A stretch of 11,007 bases of DNA from an uncultured Bacteroidales bacterium (GTDB lineage: Bacteria > Bacteroidota > Bacteroidia > Bacteroidales > Paludibacteraceae): NCBI GenBank assembly GCA_937915765.1, contig CALGHE010000124.1, positions 1 to 11,007 of the forward strand, read 5' to 3'. A program made the translations under genes and the position numbers. Below the pieces are notes generated by a model, which saw only the letters and a list, made by a program, of their open reading frames with translations, did no database searches and was not told where the DNA came from. Every line of letters begins with the position of its first letter. The stretch's first letter is position 1. Of the stretch, positions 1-6,036 are shown in pieces.

Positions 1-2
1 AT

Positions 3-341
3 CAGCGTTTCCCGTTCCTTGCAATTAATAACTGGAACTCTGAGTATGAACGTGTGCATTTGGGCGGTCTGACTTGCGACAGCGAGGACTTCTACAACGC
101 GGAGGTGCATTCTAACGCTATTTTCTTGCCGAAAATGATTGAGGGCAGGGAACAGTTCGTGGGCTTCTTCCATACTGGCGCTTATCAGGAGGCTTTGAGC
201 GGTTTTGGCGGCATTCAGCATTGCCTTTTGCCTGCTCCTAAACTTGTGGTAATTGACAAGGATGAGAATGGCGAATATTACACAAAGTTGTTCGCTAAGG
301 AGCAGAGCTACAAGTCGATGCTGAAAATTTTGGGTTATTGA
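3..341 (+). CDS. speA: Biosynthetic arginine decarboxylase, C-terminal part (5' truncated by window edge)
   Basis: PLP-dependent decarboxylase of the alanine-racemase-fold type; it would convert arginine to agmatine, the first step toward putrescine and spermidine, in the cytoplasm. The frame is open to the window edge, with its first whole codon at position 3, so only about 112 C-terminal residues are visible and the PLP lysine lies outside. The fragment shows the C-terminal catalytic motif LTCDSED (active-site Cys) and, further on, FFHTGAYQEAL, which matches the GFF-x-x-GAYQE segment of SpeA (the Tyr contacts PLP). It ends in KILGY and a TGA stop. A GTG at 54 is not the true start, because coding similarity continues upstream (INNWNSEYERVHLGG). 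A stem-loop follows 57 bases after the stop. A decarboxylase of a related amino acid is possible, but the motif set fits arginine decarboxylase best. nspC, of the same pathway, lies 7.7 kb downstream. Confidence 0.85.
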   Translation, partial: QRFPFLAINNWNSEYERVHLGGLTCDSEDFYNAEVHSNAIFLPKMIEGREQFVGFFHTGAYQEALSGFGGIQHCLLPAPKLVVIDKDENGEYYTKLFAKEQSYKSMLKILGY

Positions 342-398
342 TTTGTGCTTTTTATGCGTAAGTTTAAGTTTTGATTTCTAGATTTTTCGCAGATAAAG

Positions 399-425
399 AA
401 AGGAAGGTTTGTGCCTTCCTTTTTT
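399..425. terminator. Bidirectional rho-independent terminator between convergent genes
   Basis: A perfect 9-bp stem (399-407 AAAGGAAGG with 414-422 CCTTCCTTT) has a 6-base loop TTTGTG. It is followed by T residues on the plus strand (to 424, then TTTG). Read on the minus strand, the same stem is followed by TTTCTTT. It sits between the plus-strand decarboxylase stop (341) and the minus-strand MBL gene stop (454), so it probably ends transcription from both sides. Confidence 0.85.
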
Positions 426-453
426 GTTTGTAGAAGATGAAGGCTTTTGGGAG

Positions 454-1254
454 CTATAAGAAATAGTTCAGCCCAACGTGGCCGTATTGCATTTTTATTG
501 AAGGACATGCGTTTTTTAGCAGGACGTAACTCTCAATCCCGGTGCAATGACAAGGGCACATCTGTTCTATTTTAAAAGTGTTTAGCCTGTCTGCAAGATG
601 CGCAATCTTTTGCTCAGATTCATTCTTTATGTGAAATCCGCCTAATATCAAATTGATAGGAAGCCCGAATTTGGCAGATGCGCTTGTTATGATGTTGGAT
701 ATGCCACGGTGCGCGCATCCGCTTATTAAGGATAATTTTTCATTTTTGACAATGGCAATGTAAAGCTCGTCAGCAAATTTGTCGTCGTGCGTTTCATCCT
801 CTTCTTTTACTTTAAATTTGTTGAAATGAGTGTCTTGCATGTCTGATATGTTTATGTCTGGCATAACGTATATGCCTTCTGAAATCTCTGTCGGATTGTC
901 TATATACACTATTCTGTTTTGCGGAATAGGGCAGCTGAGCGGCACGCCAACATATCTGTCTGCCGAAAATCTGTTGCAGTCAAATCCGCGCTTGACGTAA
1001 AACTTAGCTTTTGAATTTGCCTTCAGAAAGGCTTCTGTAGCGCCGGTGTGGTCATAGTGTCCATGGCTAAGAACTACAGTCTCAATCTCTTCAATCTTTA
1101 TCTCAAACAGCTTTGCATTGTGCAGAAGAGCGTCGGTCTGACCTAAGTCGAAGAGTATTTTGTCTTTATTGTTTTCAATAAAGAGGGAGAAGCCGTGTTC
1201 CGCTTTCACGTCAGTCTGAAAAGCGGTGTTCTCCATCAAAATTTTTAGTTTCAT
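454..1254 (-). CDS. MBL-fold metallo-hydrolase, dihydropteroate-synthase-like subfamily (MJ0301 type)
   Basis: A 266-residue single-domain metallo-beta-lactamase-fold protein with no signal peptide, so cytoplasmic. The metal-binding core is SHGHYDHTGA, with H64, H66, D68 and H69. Later ligand motifs are SGCAHRG (H182), GGFH (205-208) and PCHCTG (H236). FDLG (35-38) and EHGFS (19-23) match the start of the subfamily often named 7,8-dihydropterin-6-methyl-4-(beta-D-ribofuranosyl)aminobenzene-5'-phosphate synthase-like. That enzymatic name comes from an archaeal member and should not be taken as the reaction here; the substrate is unknown. It is the last gene of the kdsB operon, starting 5 bases after the glycosyltransferase stop, and its mRNA ends at the shared terminator at 399-425. 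All metal-ligand positions look intact, so an active hydrolase is likely. Confidence 0.85.
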   Translation of the reverse strand: MKLKILMENTAFQTDVKAEHGFSLFIENNKDKILFDLGQTDALLHNAKLFEIKIEEIETVVLSHGHYDHTGATEAFLKANSKAKFYVKRGFDCNRFSADRYVGVPLSCPIPQNRIVYIDNPTEISEGIYVMPDINISDMQDTHFNKFKVKEEDETHDDKFADELYIAIVKNEKLSLISGCAHRGISNIITSASAKFGLPINLILGGFHIKNESEQKIAHLADRLNTFKIEQMCPCHCTGIESYVLLKNACPSIKMQYGHVGLNYFL

Positions 1255-1259
1255 ATTTG

Positions 1260-2165
1260 TTATAGTGAAAGCAAAAGTCTTAGTTTGAACAGGTCAAAGC
1301 ATCGTATGTTTGGCTTGTCCGACTTTAAGTTTTTTAATAAAATAGGGTTGAGTAAGTTGAGCAAAAGTTTCACAATCTGCTTGATTCTGTACTTTTCGAT
1401 TTGTCTTAAGCATCTGAGCAGAGATACGTCTTTGTCGAAATTTATGTCGTTCAGTTTGTCTGAAATTAGTTTTATGTTTCTGACTGACTCTTCTGTTTTA
1501 GACAAGAATATGTCTGTCTTTTCAAGTCCGGTGTGTATAAGCGGATTGTCTATGTGCTTGACTTCTATTGACTTTTGTTTGAGATTCCAGCCGAAAAGAG
1601 TGTCTTCGTGACCGTATCCGCAGATGTTTTCGTCAAAATTCAAGATTGAAAAAATCTCTTTGCGAATCATGAAGTTGAACGGTGTGAACGAACTGTTCGG
1701 CGACTTTTGCCTTGTTTCGGCATTTCGCATTTCGCGTTCTGTTCCGTATTTCCACCGTAATATATACTGAGGCTCTGGAGGATTTGTGTGATATGCGGTT
1801 CCGCCAACAACAACGTCAAAGCCCGATGCTTTTGCGTAATTTTCTATAAAGTCGCAATTGGGCACTTCTGCGTCGCAATCCATCAACAGCACATATTGAT
1901 TTTTTGCGGCTTTTACAAGCGCATTGCGTATTTTCGAACGTCCTATATTCTCCTCTAATTCCCTGTAATATACTGATTTTAAATTAATAATGGAACGGTT
2001 GATGTCTCTGAATTCTATTTTTGACTTGTCGTCAAACACCAATATTTCTACATTAAACGGTGCTTTTTCCGCTTGTCTGTGTAGCTCGTTCACAAGTTTA
2101 GTCACATCCCAATTGTAAACCGGGATGCAGATTGAGAGAGAAAAATTGCCGTCAAAACTCTTCAT
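1260..2165 (-). CDS. Glycosyltransferase family 2 (GT-A fold)
   Basis: A 301-residue inverting GT-A glycosyltransferase. It opens with the nucleotide-sugar strand SICIPVYN (11-18), then VFDD (43-46), NIGRSKIRN (73-81), and the metal-binding DxD as MDCDAE (DCD at 96-98). GYGHEDTLFG (183-192) is the acceptor/catalytic-base region seen in GT2 and the related Glyco_transf_7C segment. NPLIHTGLE (207-215) is typical of Bacteroidetes GT2 proteins. There is no strong transmembrane segment; the C-terminal 60 residues are basic with leucine clusters and could associate with the inner membrane. Donor and acceptor cannot be read from sequence. It lies 2 bases after the M16 stop and 5 before the MBL gene. 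With kdsB at the head of the operon, a role in lipid A/core or other surface glycan synthesis is a reasonable inference. Confidence 0.9.
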   Translation of the reverse strand: MKSFDGNFSLSICIPVYNWDVTKLVNELHRQAEKAPFNVEILVFDDKSKIEFRDINRSIINLKSVYYRELEENIGRSKIRNALVKAAKNQYVLLMDCDAEVPNCDFIENYAKASGFDVVVGGTAYHTNPPEPQYILRWKYGTEREMRNAETRQKSPNSSFTPFNFMIRKEIFSILNFDENICGYGHEDTLFGWNLKQKSIEVKHIDNPLIHTGLEKTDIFLSKTEESVRNIKLISDKLNDINFDKDVSLLRCLRQIEKYRIKQIVKLLLNLLNPILLKNLKSDKPNIRCFDLFKLRLLLSL

Positions 2166-2167
2166 GT

Positions 2168-3451
2168 TCAGCCTATTTTGCCTGCTATAACCTCAACAAA
2201 CGAATCTTTGTCAAAATATTTTTGAGCAAGATTTCTGATTTCTTGAGGTGTTATGGTTTGAATCGCGTCGGAACTTTTGTCGTAAAATGAGAAGTCGAAT
2301 CCGTTCAGATGGAGCGGAATGAAGTGATCTGACAAGTTTAAGCCGCTGTCAAAAATGCGAAGAAGCTCGCCCATCATGAAGTTTTTCACCATATTTAGCT
2401 CGTCTTCTTGAATCAGGTCGTTCTGCAGGCGTTCCATCTCAAAATATACCTCTTTTATGAGCGGTTCCACAACGCCGACTCCGCACTGGGTGGTGATGAA
2501 GAAGTGCCCGTCGTTCAGGTGGTGCGTGGTAGCTGAGTTTATGCCGTAGGTATAACCTTTTTCTTCTCGGATGTTTGACATAAGCCGGCTGCCGAAATAA
2601 CCTCCCAATATTGCATTTAAAACGGCAAATTTGTGATAATCAGGGTGATGGTAGTTGAACAGACGTTTCCCGATAAATACGCAAGACTGCACGGCATTCT
2701 CCTTTTCTATGAGGATGCGTCCGGTTTCAGAACTGTAGTCTGAGTCGTATTCCGGCTGCTTTGTTTGTCTTGGCTTGAAATTTTCCTTGCCGAAAACATC
2801 ATCAATCTGCTTTATTGTTTGATCTGATATTTTGCCGCATACAACAATTTTGCAAATTCCGTTCTGATAGTGCTTTTTGTAAAAATCGACAAAAAGTCCT
2901 GTGTTCAGCTTTTCATAATCTGCCAGTTCTGAACAGCGTCCGTAGATATTGTCTTTGCCGTAAATGGACGAGATAAATTTGCGTTGCGCCAGAAACTGAA
3001 CCTTGCCTGATTCGACCAGATACTTCTTTTTCCTTATATCCGAGTAGATTTTAAACTCGCTTTCCGGGAAGTTTGCGTTTTGCAAAATCTCGGAAAGCAA
3101 AGGAAGCAGCTCGCTCAGATGTTTAGAAAGCGCGTAAAGTGTCACGTATGAATAGTGATACGAGCAGGAGAACTGCAAGATAGCTCCGTAGAAGTCGAAA
3201 GTCTCTGCGATTTCTGCAGAGGTCATTTTTTTTGAGCCGGATTTGATGAGCTGGTTTGTGAACAGCGCGACCAGTTTTTGGGACTGCAGTGCGCTTCCGG
3301 CTGCAAAAATCCAGTCTATGCGCACAATATCCTCATCTCCGTAGTTGATTTTGAATATAGGCGTGCCGTTAGACAAGACTGACATTTCAGGACTTTTTTT
3401 GCTGAATGTCTGCAACGGATTTATCTGTGGCTGTATCTTTCTGTCTAACAT
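2168..3451 (-). CDS. M16 (insulinase/pitrilysin) family protein lacking the HxxEH zinc motif
   Basis: A 427-residue protein with the two-lobe organisation of M16B peptidases (like mitochondrial processing peptidase or PqqL-type subunits). The C-terminal half is classical: GGYFGSRLMSNIREEKGYTYG (from 283), keeping the R295/Y302 pair that helps bind substrate in the M16 C-domain. In the N-lobe, the active HxxEH of working enzymes (typically HFLEH) is replaced by LFTNQ at 63-67, so both zinc histidines and the catalytic Glu are missing. This is expected of a non-catalytic M16 subunit, which normally pairs with an active one; no partner is in this window. No signal peptide is visible, so cytoplasmic is likely. 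It starts 3 bases after the kdsB stop and is 2 bases from the glycosyltransferase. An unusual, metal-independent activity is not excluded. Confidence 0.88.
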   Translation of the reverse strand: MLDRKIQPQINPLQTFSKKSPEMSVLSNGTPIFKINYGDEDIVRIDWIFAAGSALQSQKLVALFTNQLIKSGSKKMTSAEIAETFDFYGAILQFSCSYHYSYVTLYALSKHLSELLPLLSEILQNANFPESEFKIYSDIRKKKYLVESGKVQFLAQRKFISSIYGKDNIYGRCSELADYEKLNTGLFVDFYKKHYQNGICKIVVCGKISDQTIKQIDDVFGKENFKPRQTKQPEYDSDYSSETGRILIEKENAVQSCVFIGKRLFNYHHPDYHKFAVLNAILGGYFGSRLMSNIREEKGYTYGINSATTHHLNDGHFFITTQCGVGVVEPLIKEVYFEMERLQNDLIQEDELNMVKNFMMGELLRIFDSGLNLSDHFIPLHLNGFDFSFYDKSSDAIQTITPQEIRNLAQKYFDKDSFVEVIAGKIG

Positions 3452-3454
3452 TTT

Positions 3455-4225
3455 TTAACGTTTGTTTAGTTGAGATTGAAGAAACAGTTCCGCACGTTTC
3501 AAGTCGTCCGGCGTGTCTATCCCGATTGTTTCGGTGTTTGTCATGCCTACCTTGATTTTATAGCCGTTTTCAAGCCAACGGAGCTGCTCCAGAGACTCTG
3601 CAATCTCCAGACTTGACTGCGGCAGCTCTGTAATCTGTTTCAGCACATCGGCGCGGTATGCGTAAAGACCTATGTGCTTGTAGTATGTGTGAGTTTTAAG
3701 CCACTCTTCGGGTTCTGCTCCTCTGCGGAACGGCACTACAGACCGGCTGAAGTACATCGCTTCCATCTTCTTGTTAATGACAACCTTTGGCGAGTTTGGA
3801 TTGGATAGAGCTTGCCATCCGTCGTTTGGCGTGAACGGCTTGACGAGCGTGGCTATTTGTGTCTCTTCCGAACGGAAGCACTCGCGGAGAGTCTCGATCT
3901 GAGACGGCTGGATAAACGGCTCGTCACCCTGTATGTTTATGATGACGTCGCAGCCCTCGCCAACTTTGCAGAATGCTTCGAAGCAGCGGTCCGTGCCGCT
4001 CTTGTGGTTTTCTGATGTCATCACCGCTTTTCCGCCAAACGAGATGACGGCGTCGTATATGCGCTGGTCGTCTGTCGCCACATACACAAGGTCAAGCACG
4101 CTTGAAACTTGCTCGTACACGCGCTTAATCATGCTCTTGCCGCAGATTTCTACCAAAGGTTTGCCTGGGAAGCGCGACGACGCATAGCGCGCCGGTATTA
4201 TTCCGATAAATTTTGTATTGTCCAT
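3455..4225 (-). CDS. kdsB: 3-deoxy-manno-octulosonate cytidylyltransferase (CMP-KDO synthetase)
   Basis: Activates KDO with CTP to CMP-KDO for transfer to lipid A, in the cytoplasm. With the start at 4225 the protein is 256 residues, close to the roughly 250 of E. coli KdsB, and begins MDNTKFIG just before the CTP-binding loop PARYASSRFPGKPL (11-24). Other signatures are ATDD (50-53), HKSGTDR (74-80), NIQGDEP with the Mg-binding Asp101, YFSRSVVPFRR (158-168), HIGLYAYR (184-191) and ETIGIDTPDDL (232-242). In-frame starts further upstream (ATG at 4240 and 4252, TTG at 4264) are possible. The 4225 start is preferred because the family homology begins there, its upstream bases are A-rich, and the putative -7 box at 4262-4269 would put the transcript start very close to the upper candidates. 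It heads the four-gene operon, so the organism makes KDO-containing LPS. Confidence 0.93.
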   Translation of the reverse strand: MDNTKFIGIIPARYASSRFPGKPLVEICGKSMIKRVYEQVSSVLDLVYVATDDQRIYDAVISFGGKAVMTSENHKSGTDRCFEAFCKVGEGCDVIINIQGDEPFIQPSQIETLRECFRSEETQIATLVKPFTPNDGWQALSNPNSPKVVINKKMEAMYFSRSVVPFRRGAEPEEWLKTHTYYKHIGLYAYRADVLKQITELPQSSLEIAESLEQLRWLENGYKIKVGMTNTETIGIDTPDDLKRAELFLQSQLNKR

Positions 4226-4261
4226 GTTTGTTTGTGCCATTGCGTTTTGCATTTGCGCCTG

Positions 4262-4269
4262 CAAATTTA
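4262..4269 (-). promoter_or_regulatory. Putative Bacteroidetes -7 box for the kdsB operon
   Basis: Read on the minus strand, TAAATTTG matches the Bacteroidetes -7 consensus TAnnTTTG. The expected -33 TTTG at the usual spacing is absent; a TTTG occurs 12 bases upstream, too close. Transcription would start near 4255, favouring the shorter kdsB starts. Inference from motif only. Confidence 0.4.
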
Positions 4270-4485
4270 GCGAAAAAAGAGCAAAGTGATTAAGGCTTGG
4301 TTTAATTTTGTTAGAAAAAGTTTTTGTTTCTGCGGGACTGTTGGCTCTCTTTTTGCTCTGTTACGAAGTCCGCATCGTTTCAATATAATCTGTCTGAACA
4401 CAAATGTCTCTCAAAATCATCTTGATTTGTGGATTTTACCTAAAAACAAATTCTGAGAGTTTAAGTCTGATTGAATATTTTTTTG

Positions 4486-4493
4486 TATTTTTG
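4486..4493 (+). promoter_or_regulatory. Putative -7 box upstream of the tandem membrane J-protein genes
   Basis: TATTTTTG matches TAnnTTTG. No good -33 TTTG lies at the normal distance (a TTTA occurs 22 bases upstream). If used, transcription would begin near 4500, giving a leader of about 210 bases. The region is T-rich, so chance matches are likely. Confidence 0.3.
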
Positions 4494-4517
4494 GAGAATT
4501 ATATAAAGGGGGCTATA

Positions 4518-4555
4518 AATTCATTTCGAGGAGTTTTTGAATTTATTTCGAGCAG
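4518..4555. repeat. Two-copy direct repeat with 22-bp period
   Basis: AATTCATTTCGAGGAG (4518-4533) and AATTTATTTCGAGCAG (4540-4555) match at 14 of 16 positions. Their starts are 22 bases apart, about two helical turns, so a protein could meet both on the same DNA face. They sit just downstream of the possible -7 box. An operator is possible but unproven. Confidence 0.5.
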
Positions 4556-4710
4556 ATTGCAGAACGAAAGGAGGGAGTGGCGTGAGCTCTGAGGCCGACT
4601 GACAACCAGCAAGTTGCCGAAATAAATCAAAGTGCCGGAAAGTTTATCACCTGCTATTTATACTTTTTAAATTTAAAACGGTGAATTTATAGAACTCACC
4701 TGAAATAGTT

Positions 4711-6006
4711 ATGGATACTTTTTTTGTAAAGATTTTTTTGATGGGGCTGTTTTGTCTGATTCTTTTCTTGACATGCAGCTGGAAGAAAGCGGTTTTGCTT
4801 TCTGTTGGGATTGTGGCGGTTGCCGCAGTCATAGGCGAGTATTCTTTTTCGTACGGTGTGTTTGCGTTAGCAAGTTACATCTGCGCGCATATCGGTCAGT
4901 GCAAGAGGCGTAAGGAGGTGGTCTTTCTGTTTAATGCGCTTGTTTTGAATTCGTTGGTGCTTTTTGTTTATTATTATAGTAGTTGGTGTTTCAAAGGTTT
5001 TTTGTATTGTGCTATTTTATCTTTATTTCATCAGGGGCTGATTTTGGTGTCTGTTATGGGGTTGCTTTGGGTTTGGGATTTTTGCAAAGAGTATGATGTG
5101 GCAAGCGATTTGAAATTAGTGCAGACGGAAGATAATAGTAAACTTGGTTTTTTCTTTGTTATTGGTGTGGCTTTCTTCTTGTCATTGCCAATTTGTATTT
5201 TTTTAAACTTTGTTGCTGATATTGTTGAAGGTGATTATTTTTATCTCTTTTGTGTGTTATTTATTTTCACGATTATTTTTTTATTGGCTTCTGCCTGTAA
5301 CATTAAAGATGAGAAGAGGAGAGAGGTGCGGTTAAAGAACAAATTGCTTGTTGTCGCAGGCATGGCTGCGGTGATGATGCGTTATAACGGCGGTTACACA
5401 GACGGAGCGCGGGATCTGTTCCGCGGCTTTCTCGCAGAGCGCTACAGTGGAGCGGAGTTTTATGAGGAGCGTTTTGCTGAAGATGCGGAAAAGCGCCTTG
5501 AGCTGTTAATCGGCAAGCGTAAGCTTAGTTTCAAAAAGTTTTGCATTGAGGTGAACCGCAGTTTGTCGTACGAGGAGAAGGTCAATTTGACGCGCTTGCT
5601 TTTTGACATTGCGATACTTGATGGCAGCATCTATCCGGAAGAGCGCAATGTTTTGAGCAATATCATGGTGCATATTCGTATCGGCGAGAAGCAGGCACAA
5701 GCCTACGACAGTATGTACAGCCGCTACTATTACGACAGCCGCTCGAGCCGGGAGAGCGCGAAAGGGACTTACACTTCGTCGGGAACATACATGCCGTCGC
5801 GCGTTGTTGAGGCGTACGCGCAGCTTGGTTTGAAGGTCGGCACAGCCTTCGACGAGGTTAAGTGCGTTTACCGCCGCCTTGTCTTTGAAAACCACCCGGA
5901 CCGTCTGACTCAAGCCGACGCCGCCACCCGCGCCGCCGCCGACGTGCGCATCCGCGAACTGAACCGCGCAATGATGGTCATAGAGGATTTTGTGGCAAAG
6001 TCGTGA
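4711..6006 (+). CDS. Multi-pass membrane protein with C-terminal TerB-like and J (DnaJ) domains, DjlA-like; first of a tandem pair
   Basis: A 431-residue protein. Residues 1-197 are very hydrophobic, with about seven possible membrane segments (roughly 4-21, 28-41, 46-60, 70-89, 95-122, 145-168, 176-196). A basic stretch follows (IKDEKRREVRLKNK, 198-211). Residues about 225-330 resemble a TerB domain, including ILDGSIYPEER (302-312), close to the FADGSLHPNERE segment of E. coli DjlA. A Tyr/Ser-rich linker (332-363) leads to a J-domain (about 364-428) with RRLVFENHPDRL; HPD is at 395-397. DjlA likewise orders membrane anchor, TerB, J-domain, and its J-domain stimulates DnaK, so a membrane-tethered co-chaperone is the best guess, but DjlA has one anchor, not seven. 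Residues 215-431 are encoded by DNA identical to that of the next gene, which starts 30 bases downstream; the two are probably co-transcribed. Confidence 0.85.
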   Translation: MDTFFVKIFLMGLFCLILFLTCSWKKAVLLSVGIVAVAAVIGEYSFSYGVFALASYICAHIGQCKRRKEVVFLFNALVLNSLVLFVYYYSSWCFKGFLYCAILSLFHQGLILVSVMGLLWVWDFCKEYDVASDLKLVQTEDNSKLGFFFVIGVAFFLSLPICIFLNFVADIVEGDYFYLFCVLFIFTIIFLLASACNIKDEKRREVRLKNKLLVVAGMAAVMMRYNGGYTDGARDLFRGFLAERYSGAEFYEERFAEDAEKRLELLIGKRKLSFKKFCIEVNRSLSYEEKVNLTRLLFDIAILDGSIYPEERNVLSNIMVHIRIGEKQAQAYDSMYSRYYYDSRSSRESAKGTYTSSGTYMPSRVVEAYAQLGLKVGTAFDEVKCVYRRLVFENHPDRLTQADAATRAAADVRIRELNRAMMVIEDFVAKS

Positions 6007-6016
6007 TGGTTTTATG
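5353..6016 (+). repeat. 664-bp perfect direct repeat, copy 1
   Basis: Identical base for base to 7234-7897, offset 1881 bases. It encodes residues 215-431 of the first membrane J-protein and extends 10 bases past the stop (TGGTTTTATG). The sequence differs immediately outside: base 5352 is T against G at 7233, and base 6017 is A against T at 7898. No inverted ends or transposase are present. The repeat is visibly richer in G and C than the T-rich membrane-coding DNA before it, most of all near the 3' end. Confidence 0.98.
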
Positions 6017-6036
6017 AATGTTAAAAGAATGGATTT

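Larger units (their letters stand above)
4270..4710. other. Divergent intergenic region between the kdsB operon and the membrane J-protein genes
   Basis: About 440 bases with no convincing gene. It is mostly AT-rich, with a G/C-richer island at roughly 4566-4640. It holds a -7-like box, a spaced direct repeat, and short TCACC/GGTGA elements near the downstream start codon, described separately. A 62-codon open frame at 4404-4592 lacks family resemblance and codon character of the neighbours. The length, and the G/C-rich island downstream of the possible transcription start, suggest a long and possibly structured 5' leader for the 4711 gene. Confidence 0.5.

Noticed and set aside
4404..4592. 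62-codon plus-strand frame in the intergenic region
   Set aside because: No recognisable family; it overlaps the possible promoter and direct repeat, and the AT-rich DNA makes such frames by chance.
4566..4655. SAM-I riboswitch-like resemblance (GAGGGAGTGG ... GACAACC ... GTGCCGG)
   Set aside because: The invariant GGCAACC and the AUGA kink-turn are missing, no convincing P1 helix closes it, and the downstream genes have no link to methionine.
5506..5913. 135-codon antisense frame, present identically at 7387-7794
   Set aside because: It is a shadow of the shared TerB/J module and is duplicated only because the module is; composition is not protein-like.
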